Positions 43,607 to 53,901 of a stretch of DNA of 64,000 nucleotides are shown piece by piece. The notes beneath the pieces were generated by a model that had not been told where the DNA came from, did no database searches, and saw only the letters and a program-made list of their open reading frames with translations. Numbering within the stretch: the stretch's first letter is position 1; each line of letters starts with the position of its first letter. The stretch comes from DTU019 sp050949825. Lineage in GTDB: Bacteria; Bacillota; Syntrophomonadia; Syntrophomonadales; Syntrophomonadaceae. The stretch lies in contig JBMNGL010000004.1 in NCBI GenBank assembly GCA_050949825.1, positions 55,502 through 119,501 on the forward strand. Reading direction: 5' to 3'. The position numbers and the translations under genes were made by a program.

Positions 43607-43819
43607 CTATTGTGTACTCTCAGAGCCCAAGAGGTGCTGACAGTGGTTAATACTGTCATCAAGTGTGTGGCAAACAAAGTCTAACTCAGTCATTGACTTC
43701 TTGCTCAGGCCCCCCTTAGGGAGTCTTTCAATCTCCGCTTTGGCGTTGCGGATATGTGCTATCGCAGCACTGATAACGACTCGCTCTATTTTGCCTACCC
43801 CCTTTAACAAGATATTCAC
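43607..43819 (-). CDS. Hypothetical protein, 70 aa
   Basis: A 70-residue, charged, helical protein (GKIERVVISAAIAHIRNAKAEIERL) with two cysteines and a His-rich tail (HCQHLLGSE). There is no membrane segment and I recognise no family. The start is GTG at 43819 with a weak GGAA site. A good terminator directly follows, which favours a real gene. It lies upstream of, and in the same direction as, the ger operon. Confidence 0.55.
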   Translation of the reverse strand: MNILLKGVGKIERVVISAAIAHIRNAKAEIERLPKGGLSKKSMTELDFVCHTLDDSINHCQHLLGSESTQ

Positions 43820-44076
43820 AACTTAGTATTTCCAGATCGTTTAATTGTATCCTTGAGCTTCATCAGGTACCAAATTGGCAAAGGGGTCCAAAAAATATAA
43901 TAATCAAGACTCCTTCGTATTGAACAATCTCATAAGCTATTTCATAGTTCTTACCAATAGGCGCCATAGCCCAGGATGCCACATGAATAATCCTGGCAAG
44001 CCTGCTATAAGAAAGATGTAGAGCGAAAGCTAAACCCTGCTCAGGCTATTAGGATTCTCTTAGAATACCATTAAGC
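43820..44076. other. Intergenic stretch with no recognised feature
   Basis: About 260 bp, AT-rich, no plausible ORF or terminator with a U-tract. A small inverted repeat (GGATTCT / AGAATACC, 44051-44068) lies just before the next stop codon. Confidence 0.4.
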
Positions 44077-44604
44077 TTATTCTATATTCCAGCCCGTAAT
44101 TATAGGGCTTACCCCGGTTTCATAACGCAACTTCTCGGCTATCTCCTGTATCTGGTCAGGACTGGAAATACCGTGCCCAAACCTGAGGTGTTTTTTCCAT
44201 TTGTCAGTGCCCAGGGCAAGCAGCATATCTTCACGACTGATTTCCACCGAAAAAAGACGGATACCGTCACAGTTGAACTTGTATGCCTTATCTCCGGATA
44301 AAATCCCGAAGCCGGATAATATCACCTCAACCGATTCCTTATCAGGGAGCAGTTTCGATGCCGGATCCCTATTGTCATCTGCTATTACAGAAGAAGCAGT
44401 GGTTAAGATGGCGTTTTCTACAATCAGCCGGGCTGTTTTCAGCTTTTGCCGCTGTTGGTAAAGGCAAACAAGTATCAGCAAAGTTAAGATTAATGCTATG
44501 CAGAATAAAGCATAACTTTGCCTGTAAGCCAGCCAGCTGCATGCTCCCAGTCCTATTGCCGAGAATATGCCCAGAATGATTGATTTTTGCCTTAAGAGCT
44601 GCAC
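44077..44604 (-). CDS. Hypothetical membrane protein, 175 aa
   Basis: Two N-terminal membrane helices (IILGIFSAIGLGACSWLAY and LFCIALILTLLILVCLY) are followed by a soluble domain of about 120 residues containing VEVILSGFGILSGDKAYKFN and EKLRYETGVSPIITG. No family recognised. The start is GTG at 44604 with a strong AAAGGAGG. It follows a large secreted protein gene by 95 bp and may belong to the same operon. The soluble half might face the cytosol. Confidence 0.7.
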   Translation of the reverse strand: MQLLRQKSIILGIFSAIGLGACSWLAYRQSYALFCIALILTLLILVCLYQQRQKLKTARLIVENAILTTASSVIADDNRDPASKLLPDKESVEVILSGFGILSGDKAYKFNCDGIRLFSVEISREDMLLALGTDKWKKHLRFGHGISSPDQIQEIAEKLRYETGVSPIITGWNIE

Positions 44605-44645
44605 TGCTTGGATCCTCCTTTCGGCTTGCTCTAGCCTGCTGCGCC

Positions 44646-44692
44646 GGGCCCCTGCAGGGACAAGTTCAGGGGCCTGCGCAAAATAAGGCAGC
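44646..44692 (-). promoter_or_regulatory. GC-rich hairpin after the large secreted protein gene
   Basis: On the minus strand GCAGGCCCCTG pairs with CAGGGGCCCGGC, one mismatch, around a 12-base loop. No U-tract follows. It could attenuate transcription into the 175-aa gene or protect the upstream message. Confidence 0.45.
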
Positions 44693-44699
44693 TGGGCTG

Positions 44700-47600
44700 T
44701 TATCCTTGCTTAATATAGGGAGGATCAGCCGGCACGGGTGAGACGGTTGCGGCAAAGGGTACAGTTCCGAAAAGCTCCCCGAATAGATAGTCATACAGCT
44801 TATCCAGTACGTCAGCTTTCAAGTCGATGCTAACCTGGTACGCTTCGGTCTCACCATTAGCTCCGGCAGTGACGGTTTTCCAGCTGATGACCGGCCAGGC
44901 TGAAATATCGATGGTACTCTCGATGCTGCTTTGGCTGGTTAACTCATATAATCCTTGGGCAGCAGCCATATCGATTTCCACCACCTTGGCGGCTCCCATG
45001 CCGAAGATTTCTTCCAGGTATTTTTGAATCACATCGGACTTGGTGAAATCGATCATTTTGTATTTCAGTGCTTCTTTGCCTTTGCCCCATTTGACCAGGG
45101 TCGTATCCGGAACTAAATCCTGCAGCCATTTAGCCATGGGAGTGTTGAGGTTTTCCTGCACCACTTTGTTATTCAAGGCCTTCTGGAAGAAGTTGCCGGC
45201 AATGGCTTTCATGCCCATGGCTGTTAAATCGGAAGCGGTGGCGGTAATCGCCGCATAAAGGTCCATCTTGCCGTCCCGGTCCAGGTTGTCATAAAGGTTT
45301 TTGGCGATTTTCCAGACCAAAAAGCCTCCCACCACCACACAGACCTCTTTGAAATTCACTTTTTTGCCCATCTTTTCATCAAAAGCATTGCCGATCAGGT
45401 TGTCAAAGGCGGCGTTGATGTTTTTAGCAGTTTCCAGCTGATCATAGACAAACTCTTCTCCCCAAACCAGCGAGTCTATGATTTCACCCAGGAGGGAAGC
45501 GAAGATATCCTTGGCCGGGGAAAGGATGGCATCGGCTGTACTGCCGTAATAAGTGCTGATCAGATAGGAAAAGGCCTGGTCGCCAAACCATTTGATCCAC
45601 TCGGCATAGTAGATCATTTTGTCCAGCTCATCAGCGATCTCAACGTATTCTGAGGCATCTTTGGTGTAATAGGCAATGGCATCCTGACAGATGCGCTTGT
45701 TGATCAGACGCAGTTCGGCTCTGGACATTTTCTGGCCATTTTCTCGCAGCACCCGGGCAATTTCCGGGCTGATCCCGCCGACCCGGCTGACGATGCGTTT
45801 CATCTTGGCAAATTCTTCTTCCCACCCGTCCATGGGTCCGGGGCCTCCGCCCATCAAACGAATGGGGAGATCCAGTGTATATTCCTGGTCCCCATAGGTA
45901 CAGGAAACAGGCAGGGTAACGTAGTAAGGCCGGCCCTCATCCTCCACCAGGGCTTCCTGAGGCGCAAATTGGTATTCCTTCAGATTGCTGGCTATATCCT
46001 CAATGGAATACTTGAATCTTTCCACCAGACGATTGGTACGTTCATCTGTTCCCCTGATCTGGTCAAATACCGGGTTAAATTCATCCGGTTCCATTACCCG
46101 TACCCGGCGCCGGTCATTCCCGTCTACCTCCGGCACGGCAAATTCCACCACGAAACGAGTGGGCAGCACATCACCATACTCATCGGTAGACTCATTGTCA
46201 AAGGTTCCCACCAGGGCATGATCATTTTCATCATACTCCAGGTCGCGAACCGAGAGCCCCTCGGGATAAAGCTCAATTTTGACGCTGTTTTCCGCCAGTT
46301 CCTGTTCATTCTCGGCCCGTATCCCAATAAACGCGGTCTGCTTAACAGCTTTATGGGCTTCCGGTGCTGCGCTGTTGTTCTTCACCTGGAGGATATACTG
46401 GTTTTCTTCGATTTCTTCTATCGTACAGCTGAAGGGGGCGTCTTCATCAGCTTCGCATTTGACGGAGGCGGGCTTTTCCATGAAATCGTTGAGCAGGAAC
46501 AAAGTTTCGTAACTGCCTTCATCGCCCAGGAGCATAGGAATGGTCATGGTAAGATAATTGCCCTGCTCAGGGAAGGAGATATAGGGTTTGCCCACCAGCC
46601 GGAAGGTAACATTATTTTGGATAGACCCTTCCTCGCCGCTGTACTTGATGCTAACCACGCCTTCACTTGGGTTTTGGCGGCCCGGCACGGTCTGAGCAGA
46701 AACCAGCGCTCCCATATAGTTATCCGCCATCTGGCACCCTTCTACAGATAAATTCTCCCCAGAGAAAATATCTATGGATGCGGTGAGATCCGGCCGGTCG
46801 ATCTCGTCTCCTTCAGGAGTTATTTCCACTATACGTGCATAAACGCTTACCGGCTGGCTGTCATAGCGGATGGCATCGCCGAATTCCTTGCGCAAACACA
46901 TCTTATAACGGCTTTTCCTGCCCTTGTTCTCTCCGCTGCGGCCGCTTCCTGCACCGGCGATAGCTGCACCGATCCCAAGAATAGAAATAGCCAGGGCCTC
47001 GGGAATGGGCACTGAAGTTTCACCCTTATCTTTATCAGCCCGGGTATCCACCTGACTATTTACCGCTCCGGCGGCTCCGTCAATTTGGCCCAATTTTACA
47101 CTGGCTACCTTGAACCACACATTAGCCTGGTTATTGGCATTCTCTTTCTCAGATACTTCTGGTACGTCCTGGTTGGCCCTTTCCAGTTTTTCCTTATAGC
47201 TCCCCCGGGGATTCAGGTAAATCCGCAAAAAGCCATCATCATCCACATACCAGTCAATTCTGCCATCCACACTGTCCTGCAGAGTATATTCACCTGTAAA
47301 GGTCATGTTGTTTAAAACACTACCTGGCTCCAAGAATTCCTGTGATCCCCGGCCAGCGGCAGTACCCGCCGCTTCATAGGCCAGATCAAAGCGGACTCCT
47401 CCCAGGCTGATTTTTTCGATAGAATAAAGCACATTGTGAAAACTTAAATTTATTGAAGCATTCCATTCCCAAACATTTTCGTCCTTGCTTCCCGGCAGAT
47501 AATGCCCGCTGCTGCCGCCGCTGTGGGTGATGCTATAGCTGTTCTTTTCGCCCGCTTTTAAGATCCACTGGTTTCCGTCAAATGGGTAGGTATCCTGACC

Positions 47601-47882
47601 GGAAGAGGGGTCGGAATTACCGGCGGCCATTCTGATGGCTGCATAATCCAGGGCCAGTGGTTCAAGTACCAATTCCACCGGTAAGTATTCCTTTTCCAGA
47701 ATGGCCTTGCTGATATCACCTTTGGCAGTCAGCTGCATCCCCGCAAACTGCTGCAAATCATAATAGTCTACCGGGTCCACATAATCTCCCGCTTTAGGAC
47801 CGGCAGCAAAAGCTGTCATGGGCAAAACCGATACCAGTATAAATGCGAATATAAGAGATAGTGATAGGAACTGTTTTCTCAT
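44700..47882 (-). CDS. Large secreted protein of unknown function, 1060 aa
   Basis: Sec signal peptide MRKQFLSLSLIFAFILVSVLPMTAFAA, then an N-terminal beta-rich domain (about 30-270) and a hydrophobic glycine-rich stretch (about 297-315, ALAISILGIGAAIAGAGSG) followed by a basic patch. The middle (about 330-690) holds repeated beta-sandwich-like segments, and the C-terminal 350 residues are predicted largely helical with a hydrophobic stretch (VCVVVGGFLVWKIAKNLY). I recognise no family. Its ATG overlaps the stop of the upstream zinc-ribbon gene (ATGA), so the two are co-translated and likely act together at the cell surface. No catalytic motif is apparent. Confidence 0.85.
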   Translation of the reverse strand: MRKQFLSLSLIFAFILVSVLPMTAFAAGPKAGDYVDPVDYYDLQQFAGMQLTAKGDISKAILEKEYLPVELVLEPLALDYAAIRMAAGNSDPSSGQDTYPFDGNQWILKAGEKNSYSITHSGGSSGHYLPGSKDENVWEWNASINLSFHNVLYSIEKISLGGVRFDLAYEAAGTAAGRGSQEFLEPGSVLNNMTFTGEYTLQDSVDGRIDWYVDDDGFLRIYLNPRGSYKEKLERANQDVPEVSEKENANNQANVWFKVASVKLGQIDGAAGAVNSQVDTRADKDKGETSVPIPEALAISILGIGAAIAGAGSGRSGENKGRKSRYKMCLRKEFGDAIRYDSQPVSVYARIVEITPEGDEIDRPDLTASIDIFSGENLSVEGCQMADNYMGALVSAQTVPGRQNPSEGVVSIKYSGEEGSIQNNVTFRLVGKPYISFPEQGNYLTMTIPMLLGDEGSYETLFLLNDFMEKPASVKCEADEDAPFSCTIEEIEENQYILQVKNNSAAPEAHKAVKQTAFIGIRAENEQELAENSVKIELYPEGLSVRDLEYDENDHALVGTFDNESTDEYGDVLPTRFVVEFAVPEVDGNDRRRVRVMEPDEFNPVFDQIRGTDERTNRLVERFKYSIEDIASNLKEYQFAPQEALVEDEGRPYYVTLPVSCTYGDQEYTLDLPIRLMGGGPGPMDGWEEEFAKMKRIVSRVGGISPEIARVLRENGQKMSRAELRLINKRICQDAIAYYTKDASEYVEIADELDKMIYYAEWIKWFGDQAFSYLISTYYGSTADAILSPAKDIFASLLGEIIDSLVWGEEFVYDQLETAKNINAAFDNLIGNAFDEKMGKKVNFKEVCVVVGGFLVWKIAKNLYDNLDRDGKMDLYAAITATASDLTAMGMKAIAGNFFQKALNNKVVQENLNTPMAKWLQDLVPDTTLVKWGKGKEALKYKMIDFTKSDVIQKYLEEIFGMGAAKVVEIDMAAAQGLYELTSQSSIESTIDISAWPVISWKTVTAGANGETEAYQVSIDLKADVLDKLYDYLFGELFGTVPFAATVSPVPADPPYIKQG

Positions 47883-48832
47883 GGGGCCGGCACCTCCTCC
47901 CTTTGGCGGCCGGTCAGTTTAGCAATAACAGCCGCAATGAGTAAAACTCCGCCCAGGATGTAGCCGTTAAAGGCGCCCGGTAAAACCGATAATACAAAAG
48001 CCAGGGCAAACCCAGCCCCCCAGCCCGCCATAAAACGATGCATTCCGGAAATGTTTACCGCTTCTGACCTGCCGGCACCGGCCAGGCTCCGCAGAGAAAG
48101 CCCCAGACAGGCGATAGAGGCCATACTGTTTTGCAGCGAGGTGCTGCCCACCATGAGATTGTATAGAATAAGTGCCAGAGCCATCCCCAACAGCCAACGG
48201 TATATTGTGGCTTGGTCTCCTTTAAGGCCGCCGGTTACAGCGGATATACCGGCTTTCATCTGGCTCCATGTGCTTTTATCTACGAGCAGAGAGGTGAAAA
48301 AGGCAGCCAGTAAGCCTTTGCCCACAATGCCGCCGAATTTATTCAGGAGTCCGCCCTGCAAACCACCCTGGGCAAAGGTCAGCCAGGATAGTAGTTTTGC
48401 CGGGACAGCATCTGTGACCGCTGGCGGCAGGAAGATAAATATTATCCATAATACCGCTAATACCAGCGCTGCTATCAATCGCCTTCTATTCTGGAGAGCA
48501 GCCTTAAAGCCCGGTAATATCTGCCGCACTCCACTGCCCAAAAAACCTGATACATTGGTAAACTCCGCCACAGCCAGGGGAAACATCTCCTGGGACAGGG
48601 CCATTTCTCCGGCTGTGATAGCTGCCCGGCTGGTGGGCAAGAGCCGCGCTGCTGCCTGGGCGAATGCCGGACTGACATTCACGGGAGTCCTCTGCTCCGG
48701 TTCTTTGGGGACGGTTTCCGCCTTCTCCGCTTCCTGGCCTGCTTCTGTGCTTCTAACCGGTGCCCCGCACCCGGTGCAGAATTTCACATTTTCTTGCAAA
48801 GGCAGGCCGCAGGCAGTACAAAATTTGCTCAA
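47879..48832 (-). CDS. Zinc-ribbon multi-pass membrane protein
   Basis: About 317 residues. The N-terminal zinc ribbon has CxxC pairs (FCTACGLPL and FCTGCGAPV). A linker of Glu/Pro-rich sequence follows, then at least five membrane helices (RRRLIAALVLAVLWIIFIFLP and onward to YILGGVLLIAAVIAKL). TTG at 48832 has GGGAG at good spacing and puts the ribbon at the N-terminus; an upstream ATG frame at 48883 lacks a site. Its stop overlaps the start of the 1060-residue secreted protein. Such fusions are common in Firmicutes but mostly uncharacterised. No function is claimed. Confidence 0.8.
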   Translation of the reverse strand: MSKFCTACGLPLQENVKFCTGCGAPVRSTEAGQEAEKAETVPKEPEQRTPVNVSPAFAQAAARLLPTSRAAITAGEMALSQEMFPLAVAEFTNVSGFLGSGVRQILPGFKAALQNRRRLIAALVLAVLWIIFIFLPPAVTDAVPAKLLSWLTFAQGGLQGGLLNKFGGIVGKGLLAAFFTSLLVDKSTWSQMKAGISAVTGGLKGDQATIYRWLLGMALALILYNLMVGSTSLQNSMASIACLGLSLRSLAGAGRSEAVNISGMHRFMAGWGAGFALAFVLSVLPGAFNGYILGGVLLIAAVIAKLTGRQREEVPAP

Positions 48833-48876
48833 GCCATCATCTCCCTTTTTAAAAATAAAAACGCCTAATAACATGA

Positions 48877-48902
48877 GAGGCAATTCTCTATGGAATTGCC
48901 TC
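48877..48902 (-). promoter_or_regulatory. Perfect 10-bp hairpin between S-layer gene and zinc-ribbon gene
   Basis: GAGGCAATTC and GAATTGCCTC pair perfectly around TCTATG. On the minus strand it follows the S-layer stop by 15 bp; T-rich sequence comes only after a further 15 bases. It may be the S-layer terminator or a start-proximal element of the next gene. Confidence 0.55.
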
Positions 48903-48917
48903 CCTTAATGATTCGGT

Positions 48918-51676
48918 TCAGCCTTCCTGATTTGTGACCAGGCGCATAAGGATACTGGCGGCCTCTGCTCGGGAAGCATTTCCTGATGGATCAAGCATCC
49001 CGTTGCCTTTGCCGGTCAAAATTTGGCTAGCCACTGCCCATTTAACAGCATCAAGAGCCCAGGGGGAGACTTTGCTGCCGTCATAGAAGCTGTCCAGATC
49101 GGCAGCAGCGGAGGTGTCATACCCCTTGAACTGTGCAAACTTATAAAGCATGACGGCCATCTGTTCGCGGGTAACATTGTCCCGGGGACCGAATCTGCCC
49201 GCACCGTAACCGTTAACGATTTCTCGGCGGCTGGCCCAGTCTACCGCTTTGGCGTAGTATTCATATGCGGGAACATCTAAGAATACCTGGTTGACATCTA
49301 TATCTGCCTGGCCTTCCAGCCGCCACAGAACTGTGACCAGCATGGCGCGGCTCATGGGTGTAGCCGGCTCAAACTGCTCCTCGCTGGTACCGGCAAACAA
49401 TTGGTTTTGGTATACGTAGTCAACCGCGTGGTAATACCAATCACTTTCCCCCACATCAGCAAAGGGGAAGGCCGGCGGGTCTTCCGGCAATACGGTCGGA
49501 ATCTCAGTGAACAGAGCATTAACAGTAACATCGCCGGATGGCATGGTGAAAGAATAGGTCCCATCACCGTTATTGGTGTAATCTACTTCCCGGCCGTTTT
49601 TATCGAGGATGATCAGGCGGTCGATTTGGTATCCCTCATCAGGGGTTACAGTAATGGTTACCTTGCTGCCTGCCGTTAAGCGGGTTTTGTCGAAGGTTAC
49701 TTCCCCGTTATTGCTTTGCGCATCAACAGAAGCCGAATAATAGGTGGGGCTGCTCCCGCCGCTTCCGCTAGAAGAAGAACCGGCAGCAGCACGGGTGATG
49801 GTAAGGGTATAGGTCTTGGTTGTAGTTGTATCCTGCGCAGTCACCAGTATGGTTATGGTGTTAGCGCCAACACTGAGTCCTACTGCACTGGGAGTGCCGC
49901 TGACGGTTGTCACTCCGTTTACTTTAACAGCAACATCTTCCTGATTTACCGTGGCAGTGACATCGACTGAAGATACGCTGTTGGCTACACTGGCCGTATA
50001 GCTGGTTGTTTCCGGGGCAAATTCGGGTGACAGGGTGCCGGAACTGATGGTCAGACCTGATAAAGTGGCATCGGAAGAGGCTGCCGGGGTGCTGTCGGTG
50101 ATGGTTATGGTCAGTTCAGGGTCGGTACCGCCGTTGTAATCAAAGGTCAAAACCACGGTGCCAGTAGCCAGGGCGGCCAGGTATTCCTTTCTTGATGGTA
50201 ACGGTATCAGTAACGCCGTCTATGGTATAATCCTCACCTAAAGCTAATGTTACAGCATCATTTTTGATGCCTATCAGAGTATGATCTCCATCGGATTTAG
50301 TGATGGTGACATCTGAAGCAGAATATTTATCGAAGCCAGCCGTGGTGGGGGTGATGAAACCATCAGTGGCAGCAGCACGAGTGATCGTGATGGTGTAAGT
50401 CTCAGTGGTAGAATTATCCTGAGCGGTCACCAGAATGGTTATAGTGTTAACGCCTACATTTAGTCCTACTGCACTGGGAGTGCCGCTGGTTGCCGCTGAA
50501 CTGTTTACCGTGAGAGAAGCATCAGCCTGGTTTACCGTGGGAGTGACATTTACCGAGGATACACCATGAGCAACACTGGCCGTATAGCTGGTTGTTTCCG
50601 GGGCAAATGCTGGTGACAGCGTGCCCGAACTGATGGTCAGCGATAACAGGCTGGCATCGGAAGAGGCTGCCGGGGTGCTGTCGGCCCACTTTATGAAATC
50701 AAAAGTGGGATATCCACCTGAACCTGCCTGCCACTGATAAAGGGTGTCGTCCTGAAGTACATCAAGATTGGCATTAAGGGCTGTCAACAAATCGTTGGTA
50801 GCAGTACCATCTACAGTTATGTCCGATCCCAGCGTAGGGGGGGTACCGGAAAAATACACCACATTGGCGACCGTATCGGTTGCATCGCCTATTCCATAAG
50901 CATTGGGGGGCGTAATAGTATCTTTATTGTCCCAGTAACAGTATTCAACTGTGCCACCGTTTTCTATGAGTCCTACTACTCCGCCTGCATTTGGTATACG
51001 GCCTGGCTTGGGAGGATTGTTAGGATTATTAGCCGATACATTTCCGGTGTGATAGCAGTTGATAATGTCAGAATCAGAAATAGATCCTGCAATACCGCCA
51101 CTTCCACTCGCCTATAGTATCCTGTTGTTTTGTCTCGGATTCAACACTGCCTGAATGACAGCAATTTGTAATTATGCTATTTTCTGCTATTCCGGCAACG
51201 CCACCGCTTCTCACCCAACCATCAGAAGTGGTTACTGCACTAGCATCCCCAGAAACTCTTAAATTTTTAAGTGTTGCACCACTGATAACACCAAACAAAC
51301 CCGCACTTTGATCATGTTCAGCAGACATACCGCTTATAATGTGACCATTGCCATCAAAATAACCTTGGAAACCTGAAGATACTGTCACCAGATTTCCGAT
51401 CGGCACCCAATTATGCCCACTCAAATCCAAATCTTCAGTCAACCTGTAATGTTTACTTTGATAATCAGCCTCAGTCACATGTTGTGCTAAATAGGCCAGT
51501 TTTCCCGCGGTATCAATGATATAGGGATCAGCCTCAGTGCCTGACCCTTCAGTGATCGCATAAGCGCTACCATCCCAGGTGGTCCCATCGGCCGCCAGGG
51601 CGATCCCTGGCGGAATTATAAAAAGGGACAGCAGCATGACGGCGGCTGTCAACAACGAAGTAATTTTTCTTTGCAT
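48918..51676 (-). pseudogene. S-layer-homology surface protein with two frameshifts
   Basis: Three reading frames join into one 918-residue protein if one base is dropped at two places, near 51108 and near 50188. The order is: signal peptide, GLUG-type repeats (FQGYFDGNGHIISGMS; SGGIAGSISDSD), an X2-like domain split by the second shift (DYTIDGVTDTVTIKK then EYLAALATGTVVLTFDYNG), cadherin-like repeats (LSGLTISSGTLSPEFAPETT, two copies), an InlB-type repeat and three SLH motifs (FPFADVGESDWYYHAVDYV). The excess of two bases over a multiple of three fits two single insertions. Either the gene is decayed or the sequence has two errors. It would be anchored to cell-wall polymers. Confidence 0.87.
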
Positions 51677-51911
51677 TTTTTATCCTCCTGTGATTAATTA
51701 CAAAATCGAGCCGAAGGGCTAGGTCGAATACTGCTTCAACTCATTACATCGAAATTAATGATGTACTTTATGTATGTAATTGTTTGTTGTTTGTGATATG
51801 ATGACATCTCCGCCATCGAATCACCCCCTTTATTTTAATTTGCTCAAATATATACATATATAAAATCCATGGCATTGTCGTCATCAAAAGGAATGATTTC
51901 ATACAAAAATA

Positions 51912-51935
51912 CCCCTCACCCAAAAGGGTGAGGGG
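51912..51935 (-). terminator. Terminator of the LuxR-type gene
   Basis: CCCCTCACCC and GGGTGAGGGG pair perfectly over 10 bp around AAAA. On the minus strand it is followed by TATTTTTGTATG, 25 bp after the stop codon. Confidence 0.9.
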
Positions 51936-51959
51936 CTGCAGAAGGACCAATTTAAGCTA

Positions 51960-53366
51960 TTAATCAGGCAGCTGGTTTTTTAGCAGGGTGCTGATGATTT
52001 CCGCTCGGGAGGAAACGTTGTATTTGGAATAAATATTCTTCACATGGGTTTTCACCGTATTTTCACTGATAAATAGCTCGGCAGCAATAGCCTTATTAGT
52101 TTTACCGCCAAGAATTAAGCGCAAGACATCCTGCTCCCGGTCAGTAAGAGGATTAAGCACCGGGGCAGTATCTACAATATTTTTTTGCTGTTTTTCTTCC
52201 ATGGAGGCAAAGGCAAGTAAATAAGTATGATTTGACAAGAGCCTAACCAACTGGCGGTTCAGGAGAGGCAAAATTGCCAGAGTAATACAAATCACGGTCA
52301 GGGCAATAACAGCAACGTTAGCGCTGGAGATGTTTAATAATGTGATGCTGCTGCCCAGCAAACCACCCAGCAATACCCCAAAAACATTAGCCGATAAGCC
52401 GATACCAAATATTTTCACCGGATTGTCGGTATAGTCCAGCATTTCACCGATAATACTCCACCAGAACAAATCGAAGATACCGCAGGCCCCCAGCATGAGA
52501 GTGTCCACTGCCAGGTAACTGGCGGCGGAACGGTCTAGAAGCATAAAGGCTATAAAGGAGACCATGATCATGGCCATGCCTACATACAAAAAGTAAGAGC
52601 GTTTCACCTTGCCGGGCAGATTGCGCATTATAATAAGGGCAACAATATAAGGCACAGCCCAATACCAGCTGGTCAACCAGGTCAAATGCTGAAAGGCCGG
52701 GTTAAAGACCTGGTACATCAGTCCCGAGTTAATGGTAATAATGACCACAAACAGGATCAAGTAGAGCATGGGCGTTCTCAAATTATGGCTCATGCTGGTC
52801 TGGCTGGTCCCCGCCGGCTGATCTCCGGATACCGGAAGCAGCGCCGTGAACACTCCCGCCAGCAACAGCACCGCAATGGATAAGCCCAGTCCCCAAAAAG
52901 GTGACCGATGGACCGCGCTAAGATTGATAAGAATCATCAGCAGGTTGGAATAAATCAGTACATCTGCACAGGTCTTGATCCGTTCATTTTTAGGGGTACA
53001 GCTTTTTAAGAATTGCCCCCAGGCCGCCACAGCAAAGCCCGAGGTCAACGCACATACTACCAGCGACACGGTCCACAGAAAAGGCAGTGCCAGGAAAAAA
53101 GGAATCGAACCTGCCAGGCTGACAGCGATGCTGTACAGCATGGCGTTTTTAGCGGCCTGTGGGGTTTTTACGAAAAAACCACAGCTAAACAGGCCGATAA
53201 AGTGAGCGATAATAGCGGCAAAGATAAATCCGGTTGAAGACACCTGATAGTATTCGGTAAGACCATATAAAACCTGTCCTTCGAATACAAAGGAAAGCAG
53301 ATATGCAAATAAAAAAGAAAAACCTATGACGGAAATTCTGCGGGAGCCAATTATATTTATGTCCAT
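51960..53366 (-). CDS. LuxR-family regulator with a 12-helix membrane domain
   Basis: 468 residues. Residues 1-380 form about 12 membrane helices laid out like an MFS carrier with a central loop near 190. The C-terminal 65 residues are a LuxR HTH (LNPLTDREQDVLRLILGGKT and ELFISENTVKTHVKNIYSKY). This membrane-plus-LuxR architecture is known mainly from Eggerthella-like Actinobacteria and some clostridia. ATG at 53366 has GAGG nine bases upstream. It probably senses a small molecule at the membrane and controls nearby genes such as the frameshifted S-layer gene; the target is not known. Confidence 0.87.
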   Translation of the reverse strand: MDINIIGSRRISVIGFSFLFAYLLSFVFEGQVLYGLTEYYQVSSTGFIFAAIIAHFIGLFSCGFFVKTPQAAKNAMLYSIAVSLAGSIPFFLALPFLWTVSLVVCALTSGFAVAAWGQFLKSCTPKNERIKTCADVLIYSNLLMILINLSAVHRSPFWGLGLSIAVLLLAGVFTALLPVSGDQPAGTSQTSMSHNLRTPMLYLILFVVIITINSGLMYQVFNPAFQHLTWLTSWYWAVPYIVALIIMRNLPGKVKRSYFLYVGMAMIMVSFIAFMLLDRSAASYLAVDTLMLGACGIFDLFWWSIIGEMLDYTDNPVKIFGIGLSANVFGVLLGGLLGSSITLLNISSANVAVIALTVICITLAILPLLNRQLVRLLSNHTYLLAFASMEEKQQKNIVDTAPVLNPLTDREQDVLRLILGGKTNKAIAAELFISENTVKTHVKNIYSKYNVSSRAEIISTLLKNQLPD

Positions 53367-53587
53367 AGTCGGTTGCCTCATATGTATTTCAGTAATTATA
53401 GCATGAGACTGACGAATTATAGGCAAAAAGTACTTATTTTATTATGGAGGCATAGCAGTCTGGCTGATACCAAACAGCCTGCAGGCCGTTATTTTCCTGG
53501 TTGGAAATATTATCCGGCCTACATTGTCTAAGGATTGCATACACATCGTAAACATTTTTGGGAGGAGATCATCCCGTTCAACATAAG
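53367..53587. other. Intergenic region upstream of the LuxR gene
   Basis: TATAAT occurs twice on the minus strand (near 53397 and 53418), suitable as -10 elements for the LuxR gene; no good -35 was found. Nothing else is recognised. Confidence 0.35.
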
Positions 53588-53800
53588 CGCGATGTTGCCA
53601 AGGCTTTCAGCTAAACCAGGAAATGTTTTGATATAGTCTGGGACGGGGGAAGCAATGAACTATATATCCGCTCCGTTACGGCTTATTCGGAAGCCGACGG
53701 CGAGCCGGTTCCGGCCCGGGATAGGGAAAGCAGGAAGGCTTCTCAAGGCCACCTCAAAGGTATACTTAAACTGGCGGACATAAGCGGGGAAAAGTTATAA
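53588..53800 (+). pseudogene. Relic of a stalk-domain (copper amine oxidase N-terminal) protein
   Basis: Read in one frame: RDVAKAFS, a stop, then FDIVWDGGSNELYIRSVTAYSEADGEPVP and ending at TAA (53798-53800). The pattern LRDVA..L, F.V.WDG.......S, AY matches the C-terminal half of the copper-amine-oxidase-like stalk domain. No start, no intact first half, and an internal stop: a degraded fragment. An intact protein with such a domain is encoded at 55158. Confidence 0.6.
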
Positions 53801-53901
53801 AGGACACAGTTTGCTGTTCCCTGTAGTTGTATTGTTTCTTGACCATTCTCAAAATTATGATAAAATATGAATGCAAATATTGATATAAGGGAGAGCTGGA
53901 A

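Noticed and set aside
45969..46751. Plus-strand ORF of 260 codons
   Set aside because: Antisense to the 1060-aa secreted protein, no site and no family pattern.
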